Origin: Streptomyces phaeolivaceus
GTDB taxonomy: Bacteria; Actinomycetota; Actinomycetes; Streptomycetales; Streptomycetaceae
Direction of reading: 5' to 3'
NCBI RefSeq assembly: GCF_009184865.1
Contig: NZ_CP045096.1
Span: forward strand, 10,052,137 to 10,116,136
Length of the DNA: 64,000 nucleotides
Shown here: in pieces, positions 25,204 through 32,884 of the stretch
How the letters are laid out: each line of letters starts with the position of its first letter
Position numbering within the stretch: the first letter of the stretch is position 1
Translations under genes and position numbers: made by a program
Notes under the pieces: model-generated
What the model was told of the DNA's origin: nothing
What the model saw: only the letters and a program-made list of their open reading frames with translations
The model's database searches: none

Positions 25204-26036
25204 CCACCCCCTCCGCCCCGACGCCCGTGCTGCAGGCCCGCGGTCTGGTCAAGCGCTACGGCCAGGTCACCGCCATCGACGGCGCCGACTTCGAACTGCT
25301 GCCCGGCGAGGTCCTCGCCGTCATCGGCGACAACGGCGCCGGCAAGACCAGCCTGATCAAGGCCCTCACCGGCGCGGTCACCCCCGACGCCGGCGAGATA
25401 CGGCTCAACGGCGAGCCCATCACCTTCTCCGGACCGCAGAGCGCCCGCGCCCACGGCATCGAGACGGTCTATCAGGACCTCGCCGTGGCCGCCTCCATGG
25501 ACATCGCCTCGAACATGTTCCTCGGACGCGAACTGCGCCGCCCCGGCGTCCTCGGCAGCGTCTTCCGCATGCTCGACAAGAAACGCATGCGTCAGGAGGC
25601 CGCCGAGCACATGGCCGACCTGAAGATCGGCCTGCGCTCGCTGACCCAGTCGGTCGAGACCCTCTCCGGCGGACAGCGGCAGGCCGTCGCGGTCGCCCGG
25701 TCCGTCGCCTGGGCCCGCAGCGTCGTCGTCATGGACGAACCCACCGCCGCCCTCGGCGTCAAGGAGTCCGGACAGGTCCTCGACCTCATCCGACGCGTCC
25801 GGGACAAGGGCCTGCCGGTCGTCCTGATCAGCCACAACATGCCGCACGTCTTCGAGATAGCCGACCGGATCCACGTCCACCGGCTGGGCAGGCGCGCCGC
25901 CGTGATCAAGCCCTCCGACTACTCCATGGCCGAGGTCGTCGCCATCATGACCGGCGCCCTCACCGTCGACGCGGCCGGAGATACTGTCGTGGCGGATTCC
26001 GCGGCGGCCAAGGCCGCGGGAGTCCAGGCCCACTGA
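25200..26036 (+). CDS. Sugar ABC transporter ATP-binding protein (FrcA-like, single NBD)
   Basis: 278-residue cytoplasmic ATPase with one nucleotide-binding domain: Walker A GDNGAGKT (43-50), Q-loop YQDLAV, signature LSGGQ (155-159), Walker B VVVMDEPT (175-182) and H-loop LISHN. Ribose systems (RbsA) have two fused domains, whereas this single-domain form is like the fructose FrcA type, so it would act as a homodimer. An Ala-rich C-terminal tail is not conserved. It is the third gene of the importer operon, and the LacI gene follows after 81 bases. Confidence 0.92.
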   Translation: MTTPSAPTPVLQARGLVKRYGQVTAIDGADFELLPGEVLAVIGDNGAGKTSLIKALTGAVTPDAGEIRLNGEPITFSGPQSARAHGIETVYQDLAVAASMDIASNMFLGRELRRPGVLGSVFRMLDKKRMRQEAAEHMADLKIGLRSLTQSVETLSGGQRQAVAVARSVAWARSVVVMDEPTAALGVKESGQVLDLIRRVRDKGLPVVLISHNMPHVFEIADRIHVHRLGRRAAVIKPSDYSMAEVVAIMTGALTVDAAGDTVVADSAAAKAAGVQAH

Positions 26037-26117
26037 CGTACGACCGAGCACTCACGGGGTCCGGCCCAGGCCGTGGCCGGAACCCGCGGGTGACGAGCAC
26101 AGGAGACCGTTTCCTTC

Positions 26118-27149
26118 ATGGCAGCGAACCGCCGTCCCACCCTGGCAGACGTCGCCCGAGAAGTCGGCGTGAGCGCCAAGACCGTCTCCCGTGTCCTCAA
26201 CGAGGACGGCCCCGCCTCGGCCCGGACCAGGGAACAGGTCCTCGCCGCCGTCGACAGGCTCGGCTTCCAGCCGAACCTGATGGCCCGCAACATCCGTGTC
26301 GGCGGCCCCGACACCACCGTGGGCCTGGTCATCCCCGACCTCGGCAACCCCTTCTTCGGAGCCGTGGCCCGCGCCATCGAGGACACCGTCCGCGACCGCG
26401 GTCTGACCCTGCTGATGGGTTCCTCCGCGGACGCGCCCGACCGTGAACGCGCCCTGACGGACAAGTTCCTGGCCCGCCGCATCAGCATCCTGATGGTCGT
26501 GCCGTCCGTCGGCGCCGACCACTCCCACCTCAAGTCCCACCGCACCGCCGGTCTGCCCGTCGTCTTCCTCGACCGCCCGGGGTCGGGCCTGCCCACGGAC
26601 AACGTCGTCAGCACCAACCGCGACGGTGCGCACGACGGCGTCGCCCATCTCATCGCCCACGGCCACCGGCGCATCGGCTTCATCGGCGACCTCCCCACCA
26701 AGCTCTACACCCGCCGCGAGCGCCTGGCCGGCTACCGCTCCGCCCTCCAGGAGGCAGGCCTCCCCGCCGACCGCGCCCTGATCACCAACGCCCACGACCA
26801 GCACGGCGCCTCCACCGCGACCTCCCAGCTCCTGGGCCTGACCGATCCCCCCACCGCCCTCTTCGCCGGCAACAACATCGTCGCGCTGGGCATAGTCACC
26901 GAACTCGCGCGCAGCGGACGCAAGGACGTCGCCGTCGTCGCCTTCGACGACGTCGAACTCGCCGAGGCCCTCGAACCGGCCCTGACCGTAGTCGCCCAGA
27001 ACCCCGAGGAAATCGGCAGAACCGCAGCGACCACGGCCCTGTCCCGCCTCGACGGCGACCGCACCCGCGCCCTCACCATCACCGTCCCGACCCGGCTGAT
27101 CGTCCGGGGGTCGGGGGAGCGGCCTGCTCCGGCGTTGCGGGAGGCATGA
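26118..27149 (+). CDS. LacI-family transcriptional regulator of the fructan/fructose locus
   Basis: 343-residue regulator. The LacI helix-turn-helix TLADVAREVGVSAKTVSRVLNE occupies residues 8-29 and the hinge helix follows. The rest is a type I periplasmic-binding-protein-like effector domain (TVGLVIPDLGNPFFGAVARAI and PTALFAGNNIVALG). ATG 26118 has AGGAGA upstream. Position and orientation place it at the end of the importer operon. The operator pairs at 21611-21640 and 22861-22890 have the palindromic form expected for this family, so it likely represses the GH32, kinase and importer genes until a sugar or sugar phosphate binds. Confidence 0.92.
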   Translation: MAANRRPTLADVAREVGVSAKTVSRVLNEDGPASARTREQVLAAVDRLGFQPNLMARNIRVGGPDTTVGLVIPDLGNPFFGAVARAIEDTVRDRGLTLLMGSSADAPDRERALTDKFLARRISILMVVPSVGADHSHLKSHRTAGLPVVFLDRPGSGLPTDNVVSTNRDGAHDGVAHLIAHGHRRIGFIGDLPTKLYTRRERLAGYRSALQEAGLPADRALITNAHDQHGASTATSQLLGLTDPPTALFAGNNIVALGIVTELARSGRKDVAVVAFDDVELAEALEPALTVVAQNPEEIGRTAATTALSRLDGDRTRALTITVPTRLIVRGSGERPAPALREA

Positions 27150-27617
27150 GGAGGGAGGCGGCGTCCGGCAGGGGTCGGGGGACCGCTGGGATCGAGGGTC
27201 CGGGGCGGTGCGGTCGCTCCACTCGTTGGCAGTGGCGATGGCGGATGTAGGAGAGCCCGTGATGCCGCGTCAGCAGCCGCACGGCCACCGGCTCCGGCAC
27301 CCGCATGGTGATGACTGACTGCGGCTCCCAGACCTCGGAGTCCGGCCCATCACCCACTCCGGACTCGAACGAGGCCCCGGCGGAGACGACGACCTCGCCC
27401 GCGCCTCATCGGCTTCCTGCACCCGGTGACCCCAGGCTGGTGTGCCTTCTGCCAACTGGTCCCCGTCGCGGCGCACGATCACGAAGCCTGTGGCGCGCCG
27501 GGGTGCCGGGCGAAGGGGAGCTCGCTTCTCGGGATCGCGAGTTCGACTGCGTACGTCGCTGCTCGTGTCCTACGCTGCCCGCGGGGCGCGGCGTCGGTGC
27601 CGGGCGGGGGAGGCGAC
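27150..27617. other. Intergenic stretch without a supported gene
   Basis: Open frames occur on both strands (for example minus 27079-27357 and 27270-27482), but they lack ribosome binding sites and any motif I know. The two minus frames together could be a decayed gene with a frameshift near 27350. It otherwise contains the promoter of the hydrolase gene at 27618. Confidence 0.4.
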
Positions 27618-28442
27618 ATGATCGTCGGGGTTCACGGCATTCGGTGCTACCGGTACCTGACCGAGGCCGGCAGCGCGGAGCTGGCCGGTGAGGCACTCGC
27701 CGCCGAGTGGAGTGAGGCGCTGGGGCTGCCCCCCGAGCCGAGGACACTTCACACCGCCTATTACGCCCCGTTGCTCCACCTCGGAACCGCTCAGGGCTCG
27801 GACGAGGCCGAGTTGCTGCCGCCAGGAGGTCAACGGCTCCTGGTGGAGTGGGTGTCGGCGCTGGGTGCGCCCACGGAGGTCACGATGGGCCGGGGCACCA
27901 AGCCCGTCCGGCAGGCGGCCGAGTGGCTCGCCGAACGGTACGGTGCGGCGGCCCGACGGTTCGTGATCATGCTGTGCCGTGAGGCGGACACCTATGTCTC
28001 GGACCCCGGCTCGCCGCGACGGGCGGCCGTGCGCGCGGAGCTGGGGCGGGTGCTGGAAGAGCGGAAGCCCAAGGTGGTGATCGCGCATTCGCTGGGCTCC
28101 GTCGTGGCGTACGAAACGCTGTGGCACAGCCCGGTCGAACTCGACCTGCTCGTGACGCTCGGCTCGCCGCTCGGCATGCCGCACGCGTTCTTCGAGCGCC
28201 TCTCGCTGGGCGAGGGCAACGACGAGAACAAGGGGCAGCGGCCTCCGAAGGTCAGACGCTGGGTGAACATCGCGGACGTGGGCGACATCGTGGCCCTGCC
28301 GCGCGATCTGCCCAGCCGCTTCCCGGGCATCGACGCCCACTACGAGGTCTCCCTGGGCCTGGTGGCCTCGCACAAGGCGACACGCTATCTGGCACAGTCG
28401 GAACTCGCCCGCGAGCTGAGCCCGTTCCTCCCCTCCACCTGA
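27618..28442 (+). CDS. Alpha/beta-hydrolase-like (lipase/esterase) protein next to the caspase gene
   Basis: 274-residue cytoplasmic protein. It begins MIVGVHGI (strand and oxyanion-loop HG motif) and has the nucleophile elbow VVIAHSLGS with Ser158 followed by VAYETLW, as in lipase-like alpha/beta hydrolases. LLVTLGSPLGMP and NIADVGDIVALP supply the likely Asp region, and HYEVSLGLVASHKATRYL the likely catalytic His. ATG 27618 is preceded by GGGGGAGG. It converges on the caspase-STAND gene with only 5 bases between the stop codons. Proteins of this type occur near bacterial conflict systems, where they may be accessory effectors; that role is an inference. Confidence 0.75.
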   Translation: MIVGVHGIRCYRYLTEAGSAELAGEALAAEWSEALGLPPEPRTLHTAYYAPLLHLGTAQGSDEAELLPPGGQRLLVEWVSALGAPTEVTMGRGTKPVRQAAEWLAERYGAAARRFVIMLCREADTYVSDPGSPRRAAVRAELGRVLEERKPKVVIAHSLGSVVAYETLWHSPVELDLLVTLGSPLGMPHAFFERLSLGEGNDENKGQRPPKVRRWVNIADVGDIVALPRDLPSRFPGIDAHYEVSLGLVASHKATRYLAQSELARELSPFLPST

Positions 28443-28447
28443 GGCGG

Positions 28448-31400
28448 TCAGCTCTCCCGGTTCCCGGTACGGCGCAGCACCACGACCTCCCACTCGCAGC
28501 CCAGGACGAGTTGGTGATCGCGCAGGAGCAGGGCGGGCACCGTTCCCGGTACCCCGATGTTCTCCCGCAGCCGGCCCGACGCGAGGTCCCAGACGCGCAG
28601 GGCGCAGTCGTCGGCGGCGACCACCACCGGTACTCCGAGGACGACTCCGCAGGCCACGGCGTTGACACCGCCCATGACCTCCAGCGGATCCAACAGCGCG
28701 GCGCCGCTCGCCAGGTCCCACACACGTACGGTGCCGTCCTGCCCACCGGTGACCGCGACCGCGGTGCCGTCGTCGAGCACCGTGCAGGCCAGTGCCGTCG
28801 CCCATCCGTCGTGTGCCGCGACCTGAGCCCGCGTGGCCAGGCCGGTCCGCAGGTCCCAGGTCCGCAGGGCGCCGTCGTCACCGCAGGAGACAGCGGTGGG
28901 TCTGCCCTCCACGTCCACGCGGGCCACGGCGTTGATGCCGCCGTCATGCCCGGCGAACGGCAGTCCGCGCCTCTCGCCCGACGCCGCGTCCCAGCAGAGC
29001 AGCAGCCCGTCGGCTCCCCCCGACAACAGGACGACGCGGCCGTCGAGGTCGGTGGCCGTGAGCGCGTGCACGGGGCCGGTGCCGGTGGTGACGGGGGTGC
29101 CGTACGGTGTGCCGTCGGCGACGTCCAGGAGGTGGATACGTCCGTCGGCTGCCCCCGCCGCGAGGACCGGGCGGCCGTCCAGAACGGCGGTGGTGAGGGC
29201 GTGCACGGGCGCGTCGCCCGCAGCGATGGGGGTGCTGCCGTACGGGGTTCCGTCGGTGAGGTGCCAGCGGTGGATGTGGCCGTCCGCACCCGCCGAGGCG
29301 AGCAGGACGCGGTCGGGGAGCGTGGCGATCGAGAGGGCGGTGACCCAGGAGGTGTGTCCGACCGGGGTGCTGGGACGCTGACGTTCCCACGGCACGTTCC
29401 ACACCCGTAGCACCGGATCCGTGCCCGCGGAGATGACGACCGGCGGGTCGGACTTCGGGTGGGCGAGAGCGGTCACCGCGCCCATGTGGCCGACGAAGCG
29501 GTTGACCTCCGACAGCAGGCGGTTGTCCCCCTCCGGGTCCCAGCTGCGGATCGTTCCGTCGCTGCCGCCGCTCAGGATTCGGACGCCCTCCTCGCCGGTG
29601 ACGCGGGTCAGCGCGTAGACATGGCGGTCGTGCGGTGCGGCCGACCGCGCGGTCAGCTCGTGGGTGCGGGCGTTCCACAGCCGTATGTGCCCGTCCTCTC
29701 CGGCGGTCACGATCTGTTCCGATCCCCGGGCCGTGAGGACGATGAGGGCTCTGACCGGTGACGGGTGGCGGATTCCGGGGCCCTGTTCCTCCTCGGTGAC
29801 GAGCGACCAGAAGCGGATCCGGTCCGTGTCGTCCGCCGTGATCGCGAGGGCCTTGCCGTTCTCGTCCGTCGTCTGCGCGAGCGCGGTGATCCGGCCCTGA
29901 CCGCGGGGCAGCCGCAACGGACTCACCGGTTCGTCGCCGTGGAGGTCCCACAGCAGCAGCCGGCCCGACTCGTCCGCGGTCAGCGCGCTCGGACTGCCCA
30001 CCACCTCGCCGCACGCGAGCGCCCGCACCGTGGTGGTGTGCCCCTCCAACGACAGGCTCCGGGGCGTCAGGTCGGGCAGATCCCACAGCGCCAGCGCACC
30101 CCCACTGCCCGCACCCAGCAGGACCGGCGCCCCCTCGACCTCCGTACAGACGAGAGCCTGTACCTCCCCGAACCGGGGGTCCGCCGACGCCCGCTGTCGC
30201 CCCGTGCCGGTGTCCCACACGCGGATCCTGCCGTTCCTGCTCCCCGTGACGACGAACGGTGTGTCGCCTACCGTGGTCGCCGCCAGGGCGGTCACCCGGT
30301 TGTCCGGCACCTGGAGGGTGAACGCGTGGGCCGCGCTGATCCGGCCTCCCGTCGCCCAGGACGGACGCCAGAGCATGAGGGACCCGGTGCCCGGGGCGGG
30401 ATCGGCGAGCCGGTCGGCGAAGGTGCGGGCCTCGTGCCGGACCGCGTCGAGCGCCAGGATGTGGCGCCGCTGCCCGGCTTCCACCCGGCGGTGCAGATGA
30501 ACGCTCGTCCGGTAGACGGCTGCCGCACTGTGCGCCGGCTCGGAGACGGCGTGCCGCAGTTCGGGCACGAGCCAGTCGGGGTCGGCGTGCACCAGGAACT
30601 CGGGGTCGCCGCACAACTCGTCGAACCGGCCGGCGTCCACCGCGTGCTGGGCCAGGTGGCGAAGCTGATAACTGTGCGGCACACCCCATGACGGGCGGTC
30701 GTCCGGGCCCGATCGCAAGGCCCCGACCAGTGCCTCGTAGACCAGAATCTCGGGAGTGTCGGACAACTGCGGCCCCACGGGGACGGGATGTCGGCGCAGC
30801 TCGTCCGCGACACTCTTGTGCAGCAACCCGTACAGCATCGTGCCCCGGTCCGGCACCGAGCGCAGGAACGCCCTTACGTCGTCCAGGAGTTGTCCCACCG
30901 TGGTGTCGTCCACCCGCACGGTGGTGGGCGCGAACGCCCGTGCCACGGCGGTCACCGCGGACACCGGCATACCGTCGCCCTGCGCGAACGAGAGGGCCGC
31001 GAGCACCGGACGCAGCAACTGATGGGTGTGGTCCTGACCGAAACTCAGGTCGAGGAGGCCGGGGAGAGTCTGGGGTACCTCGGCGCCGAGCTCCCGCGCC
31101 GTGGCCGCGTCCGCGAGCCGGGGGCGCACGGAGTCCTGGAGTACGTACGACGCGTACAGCGCCACCATGAGGTAGGGGCCGGTCGCGGTGCCGGCGATCG
31201 CCTTGGCCGTGGCGGCGGCGAAGGCGGTCACCGCTTCCTGGGCGGGAGTGTCCGCCATGGTGTCGCCGAGCGCGACGGAGAGAAGCTTGACGATGTACTC
31301 CCGCAGGTCCTTCTCAAGGTCCTCGGGTCGGGTGGCGTCCAGGTCGACCAGGACCCCCGAGGTCGCGGCCGAGTCCACGAGCGTGGTGAACGGCTCCTCG

Positions 31401-32884
31401 TGACGGGCGCCCAGCAGGAGCCGGCACACGGGTCTGCCGTCGGGTCTGACGGCCGTGCCGAGCGGCTGGAGCAGCGTCGTCACGGCCTCGTGCGGGTACC
31501 GCATCTCGTCGAGTGCGTCGATGATCACCACGGGAGGCGGGCCCGTCAGCCGGCGGAGCGCGTCGATCAGCGCCTCCACGGTCCAGTCGGCGGGTGCCTC
31601 TCCGTTCGGTGCCGCCGGTCTCAGGCCCAGTTGCCGGACCAGGGCGTCGACGATCTCCCTCAGCGTGCGCTGCCGGGCGTGCACGGCGGCCGGTGGAGCG
31701 CTCACCGTCACGGACCGGCCCAGGGGCTCCCACAGCGGCCTCGTCCGTGCCCGCAGCTCCGGATGGGCGGCACAGAGCAGGACCCCGATGAGCGCCGACT
31801 TGCCGGCTCCCGGGCTGCCCGTGACCACACAGATCCGCGAGGCGCTCTCGTCCTCCAACCATTCGGCCAGGTGAGCTGTCTCCGCCGCACGGCCGGTGAA
31901 CAGGCCTTCGCCGTCCTCGGCCCGGGACACCTCGGGGAAGCCCGCCCCGCCGCGGGCGTGGCGGGCGAAGTGGGGCAGGCCGACGACCTCGTCCAGGAAC
32001 GCGCCCAGCTCATGGCCCAGTTCGGCCCCGATCTCGCTGCGGACGCGGTTGCGCCGACTGGAGTCATGGCACGGGTTGGGCAGGAAGGGAAGGTCGGGAG
32101 CGGCCCTGTCGACCGCGACGGCGGTGACCCGTTGGCGCAGACCGCCGGAGGCTTCGGCAAGTTGATCCACCCGTGCCTGGACCTCGCCGACGAACCAGTA
32201 GTAGTCGATGAAGGGCCGAGCGTCGTCGTACTGGATCCGCTTCTCCGCGATGTCGGTCAGCACGTCGGCGACCGCCCTGGTGAACCGTCCGTCCAGGGCG
32301 ACCTGTGCCTCGCCCGACGCCGCCACCACCCAGGCACGGTTCGAACCGTCCAGGGAACGCAACTGCCAGTCCTGCCGGGCGGCCTTTCCCGCGTGGCACA
32401 GGTCGAGGAGGAAGAGCACGGCCGGACGGCCCGGGAAGTCCTCGATCGCCGCCAGCCACGCGTCCACCGAGGTCTCCGGCAGATACGCGCTGTCCGATCC
32501 GAGAACGTACAGCCCGGTGGCGCGGGGCAGTCCGTGACTGAGTACGTGCACGATCAACACGTCGTCGCCGGAGGACTCCATGAGCGCCTCGCGCATCGCG
32601 GCCCCGAGCACTGCCGCCGTCGGCCCGGGATCGTTGGCCGCGCCGGTGGCGGTGCCGGTGGTCTCGGTGCCCAGGGTGGTGAGGGTGGTGCAGTCGTAGC
32701 CGAAGGCCTCGTGTTCGAGGGCTTCCTTCAGGGCCGTCACATGGTCGAGGGCGAAGGGAAAGGCATCGGGTTCGTCCTCGTCCTCGCTCCCGAAATCGGG
32801 ATGGGGCGCGAATGCGGAGACACCGATGCTCAGGGCCCGGCGGCGCCGGGCGGGCGTGGGCGGTTCCCCCGTGGTGGCTGTCAC
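28448..32884 (-). CDS. Caspase-like peptidase fused to STAND NTPase and 14 WD40 repeats
   Basis: 1478-residue multidomain protein. Residues 15-235 form a C14 caspase-like domain with the catalytic dyad in VLSHG (His117) and LLDLCHAGK (Cys163). A STAND/NACHT-like NTPase follows: FTGRAAE start, Walker A GSPGAGKS (356-363) and Walker B VVIIDALDE (452-460). The C-terminal half from about residue 890 holds 14 WD40 units ending in patterns such as DGTVRVWDLASG, enough for two seven-bladed propellers. This is the plan of a signal-activated death effector: a sensor propeller, an oligomerising switch and a protease. The GTG at 32884 overlaps the stop of the vWA gene (GTGA), making it the last gene of the VMAP-MoxR-vWA operon. 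Confidence 0.92.
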   Translation of the reverse strand: MTATTGEPPTPARRRRALSIGVSAFAPHPDFGSEDEDEPDAFPFALDHVTALKEALEHEAFGYDCTTLTTLGTETTGTATGAANDPGPTAAVLGAAMREALMESSGDDVLIVHVLSHGLPRATGLYVLGSDSAYLPETSVDAWLAAIEDFPGRPAVLFLLDLCHAGKAARQDWQLRSLDGSNRAWVVAASGEAQVALDGRFTRAVADVLTDIAEKRIQYDDARPFIDYYWFVGEVQARVDQLAEASGGLRQRVTAVAVDRAAPDLPFLPNPCHDSSRRNRVRSEIGAELGHELGAFLDEVVGLPHFARHARGGAGFPEVSRAEDGEGLFTGRAAETAHLAEWLEDESASRICVVTGSPGAGKSALIGVLLCAAHPELRARTRPLWEPLGRSVTVSAPPAAVHARQRTLREIVDALVRQLGLRPAAPNGEAPADWTVEALIDALRRLTGPPPVVIIDALDEMRYPHEAVTTLLQPLGTAVRPDGRPVCRLLLGARHEEPFTTLVDSAATSGVLVDLDATRPEDLEKDLREYIVKLLSVALGDTMADTPAQEAVTAFAAATAKAIAGTATGPYLMVALYASYVLQDSVRPRLADAATARELGAEVPQTLPGLLDLSFGQDHTHQLLRPVLAALSFAQGDGMPVSAVTAVARAFAPTTVRVDDTTVGQLLDDVRAFLRSVPDRGTMLYGLLHKSVADELRRHPVPVGPQLSDTPEILVYEALVGALRSGPDDRPSWGVPHSYQLRHLAQHAVDAGRFDELCGDPEFLVHADPDWLVPELRHAVSEPAHSAAAVYRTSVHLHRRVEAGQRRHILALDAVRHEARTFADRLADPAPGTGSLMLWRPSWATGGRISAAHAFTLQVPDNRVTALAATTVGDTPFVVTGSRNGRIRVWDTGTGRQRASADPRFGEVQALVCTEVEGAPVLLGAGSGGALALWDLPDLTPRSLSLEGHTTTVRALACGEVVGSPSALTADESGRLLLWDLHGDEPVSPLRLPRGQGRITALAQTTDENGKALAITADDTDRIRFWSLVTEEEQGPGIRHPSPVRALIVLTARGSEQIVTAGEDGHIRLWNARTHELTARSAAPHDRHVYALTRVTGEEGVRILSGGSDGTIRSWDPEGDNRLLSEVNRFVGHMGAVTALAHPKSDPPVVISAGTDPVLRVWNVPWERQRPSTPVGHTSWVTALSIATLPDRVLLASAGADGHIHRWHLTDGTPYGSTPIAAGDAPVHALTTAVLDGRPVLAAGAADGRIHLLDVADGTPYGTPVTTGTGPVHALTATDLDGRVVLLSGGADGLLLCWDAASGERRGLPFAGHDGGINAVARVDVEGRPTAVSCGDDGALRTWDLRTGLATRAQVAAHDGWATALACTVLDDGTAVAVTGGQDGTVRVWDLASGAALLDPLEVMGGVNAVACGVVLGVPVVVAADDCALRVWDLASGRLRENIGVPGTVPALLLRDHQLVLGCEWEVVVLRRTGNRES

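Noticed and set aside
27079..27482. Two minus-strand frames that could form one gene after a frameshift
   Set aside because: No start signal or family motif, and they overlap the end of the LacI gene; too weak to call.
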